DNA of 64,000 nucleotides. Origin: Angiostrongylus vasorum. Taxonomy: Eukaryota; Nematoda; Chromadorea; Rhabditida; Metastrongylidae. The stretch lies in contig JADANN010000009.1 in assembly GCA_018806985.1 (NCBI GenBank), positions 310,001 through 374,000 on the forward strand, read 5' to 3'. The notes beneath the pieces are model-generated. The model made no database searches. It saw nothing but the letters and a program-made list of their open reading frames with translations, and was not told the origin of the DNA. The translations under genes were made by a program, and so were the position numbers. Shown piece after piece: positions 55,395-64,000 of this stretch. The first letter of the stretch is position 1. Each line of letters starts with the position of its first letter.

Positions 55395-55668
55395 ATATTA
55401 AGTGAGTGCGATCGTAATACACATGTACTTGTTGGTTCAACACCGCCCTTGGATAAACCAAGTTTTCCATCTGCGCGATTCTGTTCCCATTGGTATCAGA
55501 CTAGTTTGGGAGGACAAAAAACGCTGACTTGATAATATATGGTCGACTCCCGGAAGTTATTATGTAAACTAAATTATCTATTCAGCTCGCCCTTAGGATG
55601 CATAATGAAGTTGAATAACTGACGCATCCCTGAATGACAGAACAGCGCCGGAGCCTTTATCCTTCACG
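55395..55668 (+). repeat. F1 SINE, diverged
   Basis: GAGTGCGATCGTAATACACA, GTTGGTTCAACACCGC (box B), TTTGGGAGGACAAAAAACGC, CTTTATCCTTCACG. Confidence 0.75.
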
Positions 55669-55881
55669 TCTAGTGAATTCGATCGATGTATTACCTAGTA
55701 TTTTATTCTATGTCGGCTTATCTATCACCAAACAATCGTTCCCTTATAGTTTAGTCTACAGCGTTTGATTTGATGAACACCTTGATGAGATCACAACTAG
55801 TTCTATAAGCACTGGAGCAAGAGATGGTTACCTAGTATCATTAGATTCATGATAGTTTGGTTTCTTATGTTTCTTGTTAAG

Positions 55882-56158
55882 GGAGGATAAAGCGTTCGGC
55901 CCTGATGAATCCCAAAAGGTGTATTATGCATTCTTCTCAATTCGCAGCATTGTTAGGGGTGATCGAATGCATATCTGTCTCACAGAATGATTTGCCGTGG
56001 CCTGCTCAGTAATGCTATCTTCCCAGGCAAGTCTTGTATCAATATGCCGATCACGGAGGGAGAGAAGGCTTGGTAACGCTGGGGCGAGGGATCGTACTAA
56101 CGAACACGTGTGCGTAGCAGGTCGTCTCTAACTATAGGCCACACACTACGTACCCCTT
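55882..56158 (-). repeat. F1 SINE, minus strand
   Basis: Reverse order of F1 landmarks: GGATAAAGCGTTCGG, GTGATCGAATGCATATCTG, TCCCAGGCAAGTCTTGTATC, GAGGGATCGTACTAACGA and the head in reverse. Confidence 0.8.
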
Positions 56159-56304
56159 CTTTGGTTTTTTTATCTGTATAGAATCAATTCGAATTGATTT
56201 TATTTGATTTTGTCACTGACGTAACTTCACTGCATTGCTGACATTTTCATATTTGCCATCTTTAGTTATCATTTGCATTTTATCCCTTAATCCAGATTTT
56301 GCGA

Positions 56305-56560
56305 AGGACACTGGTTAGAGGTACCCTGTAGCACGCAGCTAATCCTTGGTACCATCTTTTAACCTAGACAAATCAAAGCACGGCCCAGCATTCCAAAGTC
56401 GGCAGATTAGTTGCAGATTTCTTTGGAGGGATAGAACGCTGACGTTGTACATCCAGTGTCCAGCCCGTCGCAATTCATTGTACATGCTAAGTATGCATTC
56501 AGTCACCTCAACGATCGTTAACCTACAACGCTCGAGATGCATTGTATAAAATGCATTTGA
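56305..56560 (+). repeat. F1 SINE, diverged
   Basis: GGACACTGGTTAGAGGTACC, AATCCTTGGTACCATC, TTTGGAGGGATAGAACGCTG, AAGTATGCATTCAGTCACCT. Confidence 0.7.
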
Positions 56561-56904
56561 TGCGATAATGTGATGATCGCCTTCATTTTGAAACCTACAT
56601 ATCTCAGCTCATATTAAACTCTTTTAGTTGCAATTAAATTCATCAGAGTCTGCAGATATTTGCCTACAAGAAAGAAGAAGGTATATTCCGCCAAAATGAA
56701 ATTTTTGGTTTTCTTAAAGCACATGACACCTGTTTTCGGAATTAGCGCAATCGGATACAGGTTTTTACACATGTGATTTCATCTGGTCCATAGCTACGCC
56801 ATGAAAAACTTGTTTAAGGGGCAGCGTTGAAGATAGTTGCCCATTCTCCTCATATTGTTTACTAAATTATAAGTAACTGTATTAACCAATATAATCACAA
56901 AACT

Positions 56905-57268
56905 AAGGCGCGTGTGGCTCAACGGTCGGACGCGCCCTGCAACACGCATGTGGAATCAATCCCCACGCCCATGGGCCACCAAGCCTCCCATTGCTCCGGC
57001 GTCGGCAGTTTGGTAGCAGGCAATACACAGGGGGTCATTCCCTCGCCACTGGACCACCAAGCCTTCGATCGCTCCGCGATCGGCAAATTGGTACCAGACT
57101 TGTCTGGGAGGATAGCACACTGGCTCGATACATCGGCAGGCCACCGCGAGTCATTGTAAAGGCCAGATATGCATTCAGTCACCTCCAAATGATGTTTGAT
57201 GACGTCGATTTCATGGCGCATCCCTCAGGGGATTGATCAACGCCGAGAGCTTTATCCTTTGTCCTTTA
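56905..57268 (+). repeat. F1 SINE with an internal duplication
   Basis: GTGTGGCTCAACGGTCGGAC head, then two related units of about 80 bases: CAACACGCATGTGGAATCAA...GTCGGCAGTTTGGTAG and CAATACACAGGGGGTCATTC...ATCGGCAAATTGGTAC, then normal F1 to GAGAGCTTTATCCTTTGTCC. Confidence 0.88.
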
Positions 57269-57269
57269 A

Positions 57270-58350
57270 TCACAAAACTAGGAGTTTAATTGCATCGAAC
57301 TAATATATTTACGATTTTATCTATAAAAAGTGTTAATTTTATAACTAAAGTTAGGTTTAAAAAATAAAGTAATTGGTTAGAAGTTTTAGTTTGAAGTTTA
57401 TTTATTAAAATACTAAAGGTAGTCCGTCATTGAAATGGTAGAATACAGGGGGATGAAGGGATTTCCTGCTAGAAAAGCACAAAAAGTTTGTGCTATAGTG
57501 ATAAAATAGTGCTGAATTGAACATGCTGAAAAAAAAAGCCTTATCAATCCGCTGTTTCTTTTCAGTTGCTGTACATATAATAACTCCTATAAATATAGCC
57601 AAGTTTGAAGTCTTCTATGAATAACTTGTAGAAGACTATTAATAACAGGCACTCATGCATTGAGATCTGACGCGTCATTAAACCGGGAGGTAAGTACTGG
57701 TGCCCACGAGATAAGAGATATGGGAATGTTTTGATGAGCAGAAGTTGTGTACTAGTAGAAACCCGATATGGAGGATGTTGTAGGACTAAAATTAGAAACT
57801 GTGGTGTTGGAATGGTTGCAAAAACGATCGCTGTCATTGCATTTGACTAGAGGTGGTAGAGATGAGGAAGATAAAGAAGATTAGATGAGAAGAACTGCAA
57901 AAAAAATGTGGAACGGAATACTTTTTTCGTGAGAACTGGAAATGAAATAGAATTGGCTTGTGAGTTATTCATGAGATGCACATAGAAATTAGAGGGCTAT
58001 TATGAGTTCTGAAAGGTCGGGGTGTATTATGGGGAATTTCGAAAGGTCGAAAAAAATCGGAAAACTCGTTTAAAAAAAAGTTTAATCAAGCCTGACATTT
58101 ATTCCGAGAATAAAAGTACCTAGCACTACTGTAATGAGGTTGTGTGCTTGGAATAAAGTATTGTTTTCATGATCGCAGCGGAATTGGACTTAATTAAACC
58201 CGAATTCTCTTTGAGGAGGAAATACCTACACCTAGGTGAGACCTCTTTGGGCGGACAATGCTGAACAACAATTTTTTAGAAACCGGCTTCCATTAAACCT
58301 CGGTATTGGTAATCATTGCACTACTTTTTCACCGATAACTTGGGACGAGG
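57270..58350. other. AT-rich stretch without gene or family
   Basis: Several A-rich runs and no supported frame. Confidence 0.45.
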
Positions 58351-58351
58351 T

Positions 58352-58592
58352 TGTTGCGAAAACGCTTATTAGGCTAGCGTCTCAAAGTCTTTCTTATTTT
58401 CAAAGCCATGATGAATCAAGTCGATTGTCCATAGCCGTTCGTCCTTGTGATATAGATCTCGACACCGAACCACCGGGACCCAAATCGCAAAGACGAATTG
58501 CTGTAGACAATGGACTTGAATCATCGTGGCTTTGAAAAAGATGAAGACGTCGAGGCGCTACCCGACTAAGTTTTCGCAACAACTTCGTGTGT
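58352..58592. repeat. F4 foldback element
   Basis: Left GGTTGTTGCGAAAACGCTTA...CAAAGCCATGATGAATCAAG mirrors right CTTGAATCATCGTGGCTTTG...AGTTTTCGCAACAAC; arms of about 85-90 bases, diverged by scattered changes. The two long frames here are artefacts. Confidence 0.82.
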
Positions 58593-58882
58593 GCTTATCA
58601 GTGAGAGAATTGCCGAATAACCGTTAGTTCGACCTACTTATGGAATGTAACAAAAATCCAGGAAGCGGCATGTCGGTATTCTTAAGTTATTCTGCAGTCA
58701 TGTATACCACAAAAGATTGCAATATTTATACGAGCGATAAAAGACGAAATTAACAGCGTGGATCACTGTCAAAAAATTCGCAGCCTCCCATAGAAATGCT
58801 ATATCGTGCTATAATAACCATCATCTCCAAGAAGCGGTAAGCGGGTCTCGCTGAATCACTTTGAGAAAACAAGAAGAGGAAC

Positions 58883-59256
58883 ATGAATGCGTCGTTTTCT
58901 TGTTCAAAAAATCGCGAGGTTGTTAGACAGCATACATTTACTTTCATAGAAAAACAATACAATACAACAGTAGCTGACATTTCGGCAGCATCGCCTTCTT
59001 CAGAGCCGCTTTTTTTACGTGCCTTCCAATGAGGAAGATTAGAACAGCTGATTATAGTCGCATCAACTACAACTATGCGACTATAATCAGCTGTTCTAAT
59101 CTTCCTCATTGGAAGGCACGTAAAAAAGCGGCTCTGAAGAAGGCGATACTGCCGAAATGTCAGCTACTGTTGTATTGCATTGTGTTTTTTCTATGGAAGT
59201 AAACGTATGCTGTTTAACAACCTCGCGATTGCTGAACAAGAAAACGACGCATTCAT
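58883..59256. repeat. Long palindrome, F4-like foldback
   Basis: Arms 58883-59063 and 59075-59256 are inverted copies with few differences (ATGAATGCGTCGTTTTCTTG versus CAAGAAAACGACGCATTCAT) around an 11-base centre CAACTACAACT. Inner part has the F4-type GCCTTCTTCAGAGCCG. The 119-codon minus frame here is an artefact. Confidence 0.92.
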
Positions 59257-59689
59257 ATTCCAATGCCGAGGTTAATAGAAAGTCGATCCTGGGAAGAAGA
59301 GAAACGTCCTTGGGTCAGATGTCGGTGTCATGAGGCCAATGTCTGCTTGGCACTGACCAAGTCACGTCATTATCGTGGAGACTGGGTAGGTGGGTGGATG
59401 GGTAAACATGTTCTAAATTGCTAGTTTTCAATTCAGAAACTCTTTGATTAAATGACATAAACATTGAAGGCAATGTTTTCGTCTACAACGGTCATCGTTT
59501 AAATAATACCCCCTCCACCTATCATCTATTTACAGTAAAGGCTTATTTGTCATTTTACGGTGGCGAGCTATTCTCATTGTTGAATTATGATACATGACTT
59601 CAGCAAAGTTATCCGACCCGTTAGAAGTTATGGCATGATTCAGTCGTTCATTTTTAGACCTACTACTTTTCAAAGCGCGAGGGTAGCGC

Positions 59690-60012
59690 GGTGGTCAGAG
59701 ATGTTATGGAATAATACACGTATGGCTGCAAGGTCAATCCTCTCGAGTCAACCAAGCTTGTATCTCTTCAAGGACGGTGAAATAAAGCCAAATCTGTGTG
59801 GAACAGCTTTTTTTCGATCCGTAATGGCCATGGATTCTCTTGGTGGTGAGAACTACATAACCATGGTGGTAACGTATAAACTACATGTAAACCTGAAAAC
59901 CTTCGTGCGTTGTGGATGCGAGACAACGAACCGAATGAAAGAAGTGGTGGTATCCAGGCGATGTGTGATACTGGATTTATTAAATATATATAAACATAAG
60001 TATTTTGCAAAG
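59690..60012 (+). repeat. F3 SINE
   Basis: GGTAGCGCGGTGGTCAGAGA (box A), AAGGTCAATCCTCTCGAG, TTGTGGATGCGAGACAACGA. Embedded in a chance 152-codon frame. Confidence 0.75.
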
Positions 60013-60014
60013 AT

Positions 60015-61215
60015 TTCAAAAAATTTCACAGTGTCGCAAGAATGATAGCCTATATCCAGGTGCGATGTACAGCAAAGATTAATCATTTAGGTGACTCAAT
60101 TATGTATTCTAGTATGCTATTCTGTACATTCTTCTTGGGTTGCAGAATTCACCGAGAACATTAGTGATAAGAGGTATCGAGAATTTTTCTCTTGACCAGA
60201 GAATGAAACTTCTTTTAACAAAAAATATGAGGGTCTAAATCATTTGAAAACGCCGTGGTAGACAAAATTACTCCAACGGCCACCGTTGTTTTCTTTTTGT
60301 GGTTCTCATGATAAGTATGAATGATGCTCACTCAGAATAAATGAATGACAAGTGGGCGAAACTAGAACAATATTCATGGCTCTTATAGAATGTAGTTCAG
60401 GTCTCACTTGAAGAATATGAACACTTAAGATGCTTAAAGAAGGCTACAATAGATGACAGTTGAAAAGTAGTGTCTATGCGATAAAGTCTCATCAATCGTT
60501 TTACATGAGTTCATCTTAAAACAGCTTTATATCTGTTTAAAGGTGGATGATGTACTTGCGTAGATGGAAGAATTTTGTGGTCCTTTTAATTGAGGTCAAA
60601 GCCATTGTTGTGAGATTACTAATAAATACTAAATGCACCTAAATATGCGAAACCCTGATAACCATTTTGAATTCAATCTGCTACAGTTTAGATCCTGATT
60701 CAAACAACCTTAAATAGAGGAATTCAAGACATCATATAGATTGAAGAAGGTAGAACACGGAAACTATAGCAGCGCTCAAATTTTCACCAGAGCCTATCGC
60801 TTTCATGTGATTCGTAGAAACAAAACTGGAATAACGCGTTTGGAAAAATGAGTTGTTTATTAATACGAACAATCTGAAGGGTAATCTCCACCTACAGGAT
60901 CTAGAGAAGCAAGTCTGTCGGAGTTCAATTTCCCCAGAATACTACACCTGTACGTGAAGTGTACTCCTAGTGAATACCAGTGACCTTGTATAACCCCCGA
61001 TAAAGTGTTCTAGTACTATAGCTGAAAACACTGATTGGAATTAACAGCTCGAGGCAGCTGGTTTACGCAAGTAATTCTCATCGCCAGCGCCGCCTACTTC
61101 AACGCGGTCCCGACGACCGTCATATGGCCGTAACACAATTATGATCCCACCCAACCGCGGTGACATGGATACGAGCTTAAAAACAAAATTCATTGTTAAC
61201 ATTCGTGTGCCGACT
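60015..61215. other. No gene recognised
   Basis: AT-rich; the GC-richer patch at 61060-61200 is open in both directions but not identified. Confidence 0.4.
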
Positions 61216-61219
61216 GTGA

Positions 61220-61480
61220 AGTCCAACACCAGTGTAAATAAAAACAGTCAATACTCAGTTTTTCTAGGAATGGCAACTGCTGTGAGTCAAAGAACTGCTC
61301 GAGAAATGACTTAAGGTTGTCGAAGTTTACCGATGGTTTGCCACAAAAGGCTTTTTTCAGGCTACGGAGAAGATGGATATCAGACGACGCAAAATTCCGA
61401 ATATATTCAAGGTGTGGGGTGATGCCTCAGCTGAGACCTTTCTGCCCAGCAAAAATTATTGAAGTTTGAAACGACCCTGT
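61220..61480 (-). mobile_element. mariner-family transposase C-terminal remnant
   Basis: On minus near 61418-61262 the frame reads NFASSDIHLLRSLKKAFCGK then KSFLEQFFDSQQLPFLEKL, matching the mariner C-terminus (pattern YSPDLAPSDYHLFRSL and LEQFF). The position of the third catalytic Asp appears to be Asn (IRNFASSD). Upstream sequence to about 61640 is frameshifted and only weakly similar. No terminal repeats were found. Inactive fossil. Confidence 0.6.
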
Positions 61481-61799
61481 TAGTTTATTAACATCACCGA
61501 AACTGAGAAGTCGATCCACGCAGATCTTCGCGGCAACGCCTTCGTTGTACGACACAAGTTCCTGGCACTCTGCGCTACTCGTACTATAGGAAGCAGTGAA
61601 CGGTTAAGTACGGTCAGTTGGGGCTCGTATCAACATTCACTCCTTGCCAAAAGATCCTTCTTAAACCTTTTCCTCCGTGGATGGAATGTCCACTTCGACC
61701 GTAGCCGTGTAATCTGTTTGGTTATTGCCTTCTAGTCGATGGTTGGCATGTTTTAAATTCAAATAATGGTATAATTAAATTTATTTAAGGGATTTAATT

Positions 61800-62125
61800 G
61801 CCTTTTAAAATGATTTATCAACGAAACGACAGGCGCGAAACCAAGCCATGCTGGTCCTTCTTCCTTATTTTTCGTTACCCTGCCATCGTCACCCACCGAA
61901 ATGGTGGAGCTAGTGCGTGGCAGCTTTGGATGGAAATGAAGACTATTTGGTCACCTCTCTTCGAAATGCCCGTCGAGGACGAGTTTCGCTGGGAATTCAA
62001 GATATTCGACTGTCATGCACAAATCATCACTATTCGAGGGGATTCCAATGAATCCAGTGTGGGTGCGCCGCTGTGCGACTCTTCCATGAAGAGGGCAACT
62101 TCTACAGTGGCAGAGAATCCTACGA
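61800..62125. other. Unassigned open region on both strands
   Basis: Open on plus (WQLWMEMKTIWSPLFEMPVE) and on minus (GIPSNSDDLCMTVEYLEFPA) with less AT than the surroundings. It could be a gene piece or a decayed element; no borders support either. Confidence 0.2.
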
Positions 62126-62132
62126 TTAACCA

Positions 62133-62562
62133 CAGCGATGCTGAGATATTTGCAAAACTCCGGACTGCAGGTGTTTGCGGTGAGCATGGGACTCGCTATT
62201 GCCTTTTCCGGTCAGTTTTCTATCTAATGCTGCCATCAGCAGCTGCATCAGCACCACATTGTGATGTCGACTACTGCTTCAGCCTAGGTGGATGTAATGC
62301 CGATTTGTGCCTCCCAGATCAATCCCATTGACGAGTGATTGCTGATGGAAGCGTTAGGTAGGGAACTATCTGCGAAAAGGCAAAACGAAGGAATCGCATG
62401 GTGTGCTGGTGAACACGTTGAAAGGCTGATAACGGGTTCGCTCCTCACCGTAGACATCTGCGGTCCGGAGTTTTGCAAATATCTTAGAGCTATTGTGGTT
62501 GTATTTCACGTCATACTCTACTGTGAAAAGTAGTAATAGGTAGCAAATAAAAAAGTTGAACA
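62133..62562. repeat. F2 head-to-head pair
   Basis: 62133-62230 is F2 on minus (GATGCTGAGATATTTGCAAA); 62245-62562 is F2 on plus, with the full 5' region (CACATTGTGATGTCGACTAC, AGCCTAGGTGGATG) and end AGTAGTAATAGGTAGCAAAT. Confidence 0.82.
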
Positions 62563-62572
62563 CTGAGATGCT

Positions 62573-63085
62573 TGTGTGTTTATAATGTTGAGTTTACACG
62601 AGGTTGATAATGATGTTTATTCGGCTAACGTTTCGACGGTTTCGTCTTCATCAGAGCCGGTGACCCGAGTTGATGGTCAACAGTTGTTCAATTTCTCGAG
62701 GTGGCGTCTTCGTTGCGCATCAAACTGGATCTAGCTCAGTGGAGCATCCCTCTCGAATGAGCCATACTCACTCGACGATGCTCTTTATACAGCGCGGTTG
62801 TTGTCGATATTGTTATCCGTTGCTAATAGCGTGTTGTTCAACGAATAATACACCCTGCAGCGGTCGGTATTATGTCAGCTAGTACGTAGCGAATAGCAAA
62901 ACAATAATTTTGAAACCGACCGTCTTTTAACCTCGATAGCAAAATAATCAACATGTGTTTACAGTGTTGAGCTTACGTTAGCCGAATGCACATCATTGTC
63001 AACCTCATGCAAGCTCGACATTATAAACACACGTTGATGACTTTACTACCGAGGTTAAAAGACGATTGGTTTCAAAATTATTGAG
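62573..63085. repeat. F4 element with compound inverted arms
   Basis: GTGTGTTTATAATGTTGAGT near 62573 mirrors GACATTATAAACACACG near 63019. GGCTAACGTTTCGACGGTTT core at 62615. A second foldback: AATAATTTTGAAACCGACCG...CTTTTAACCTCG (62905-62937) mirrors CGAGGTTAAAAGACGATTGG...TTTCAAAATTATT (63051-63083). Confidence 0.8.
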
Positions 63086-63104
63086 ATGCTTACTCGGATA
63101 CTTC

Positions 63105-63480
63105 GACGGCCTGTCTTCACTGGTTGTGCAGGGCCCCACATAATTTCCATTTTTCAAAGTTTTCCTAGTTTAACCATTGTGGTTCCATGGAGCCCTGAGA
63201 TCAGCCCGGCCAAAATCTGCCCCAGGTCGCAACCACCACAGGCAGTCGCCGCCCTAGCGGATCAGAGGGAGGTTTGCCACCAAGCGACTAGTTTGATGCC
63301 AGAACGGTGACGGATCCTGGTATTAGTTTACTCTCAGCTGGGCTTCCTGACGGAAGCGTCGGACTCCCTTCTCAGCTTGGGATTCCCTGTCAGGAGATGA
63401 ATCCCCCTCGCTGTACTGCACACCGTAGTCCGATAGGCAACAACCCCTCCGAGCCACGATGATGGGTTAACCGTTGGGAG
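63105..63480 (-). repeat. F5 element, minus strand
   Basis: Antisense F5: TCACTGGTTGTGCAGGGCCC, GCCAAAATCTGCCCCAGGTC, GGTATTAGTTTACTCTCAGC, GGGTTAACCGTTGGGAGG at 63464-63481. Confidence 0.88.
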
Positions 63481-63679
63481 GAAACACTGCGATAGTATTA
63501 CAATTTAAAAAGATGACTATTGCATGTGAAACCTGCACCTAGTCACTGCTTAATACTAGGTCTTCTTGTCAGTCATATCACTAATCCGCTACTTGTCATG
63601 TTGCAATGATAGGTGCAACCACAATGATATTGTTAGCAACTATGACACAACTTTATTGTTACTATCCCCGTTATTACTA

Positions 63680-64000
63680 CATGGTGGAAGCGGGTAGCAC
63701 AGTGATAATGAAGCCGATCATCAGGAACATGGTCCTGGTTCGACCCTGCGCCGGACTCAACCAGGACTCACTTTCTGTAATACAAGTGAGAACGCTCCAG
63801 CCTGGCCATCTCAGAACTCCAGAAAGAGTCCACTCGACCAGCATTACGACATTCAAAATGAAATGGAAATCCTGAACGAACAGTCGAAGCCACAAGTAAA
63901 TGTTGGAAGACCTTCATAGATGGTGGATGCGAGGAAACAAATCGTATGTGAGAAGTGCTGGGATCCGGGAGTAGATGTGAAAGACGGATCATGTAAAAAA
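63680..64000 (+). repeat. F3 SINE, running to the window end
   Basis: CGGGTAGCACAGTGATAATG (box A), CTGGTTCGACCCTGCGCCGG (box B), GCATTACGACATTCAAAATG, TAGATGGTGGATGCGAGGAA, GATCATGTAAAAAA end. Confidence 0.88.

Noticed and set aside
58750..59109. 119-codon minus frame
   Set aside because: Lies across the palindrome arms; no family or borders.
59587..60045. 152-codon plus frame
   Set aside because: Mostly F3 SINE sequence.
61798..62331. 177-codon plus frame, the longest in the window
   Set aside because: Its last third is an F2 copy, and the first part is equally open on the other strand.
1..64000. CRISPR array, bacterial operon, virus or prophage
   Set aside because: No spaced direct repeats, no dense same-strand genes with ribosome sites, no capsid or polymerase frames; introns and SINEs mark an animal genome.

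Overview
This is eukaryotic, intron-rich, moderately AT-rich DNA that looks like a parasitic clade V (strongylid or hookworm-like) nematode. Introns have TTTCAG/GTAAGT borders. Some first exons begin at or just after a 3' splice signal, as trans-spliced nematode genes do. The RTE-type non-LTR retrotransposons and dense short interspersed repeats fit that group. The species itself is an inference. There are no bacterial operons, CRISPR arrays, rRNA or convincing standalone tRNA genes, and almost every open frame in the window is a repeat or chance.

Two conserved genes could be reassembled by hand from small exons, both on the plus strand. (1) 1406-12643: a RAD51-paralog (RAD51D/RFS-1-like) recombination gene. 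Walker A is in exon 1 and Walker B in exon 4; the two sit 4 kb apart because intron 3 holds an antisense LINE and two SINEs. (2) 32935-40530: an F-box/leucine-rich-repeat protein orthologous to FBXL2/FBXL20 (C. elegans fbxl-1, C02F5.7). It has eleven exons and about 430 residues, ends in a prenylation box (CAIL), and carries repeats in most of its larger introns. From memory both C. elegans relatives lie on chromosome III, which would suggest conserved linkage.

Less certain genes: a minus-strand gene ending at 12892, with a very GC-rich exon at 13182-13450 and possibly an upstream exon near 14850-15061; a minus-strand terminal exon at 18733-18851; and plus-strand terminal exons at 54341-54708. 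Single candidate exons lie near 43162-43390, 48350-48550 (minus) and 49079-49212.

The rest is repeats. I define five short families. F1 is a tRNA-derived SINE of about 290 bp. F2 is an element of about 400 bp with MITE-like ends and an internal tRNA-like promoter, repeatedly found in head-to-head pairs. F3 is a second tRNA-derived SINE of about 380 bp. F4 is a foldback family marked by GGCTAACGTTTCGACG. F5 is an element of about 380 bp whose insertion left an 11-bp target duplication in a LINE. Large elements are RTE LINE copies at 2830-5520 (minus), 45285-46935 (minus) joined head-to-head to 46940-48175 (plus), a second RTE lineage at 49540-50990 (plus), and a dead mariner transposase fragment near 61220-61480 (minus). 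Two long palindromes (26121-26533 and 58883-59256) stand out. I found no clearly new biological system. The most unusual items are the palindromic F2 and F4 structures, the inverted LINE pair, and transposons abutting or interrupting the RAD51-like gene.
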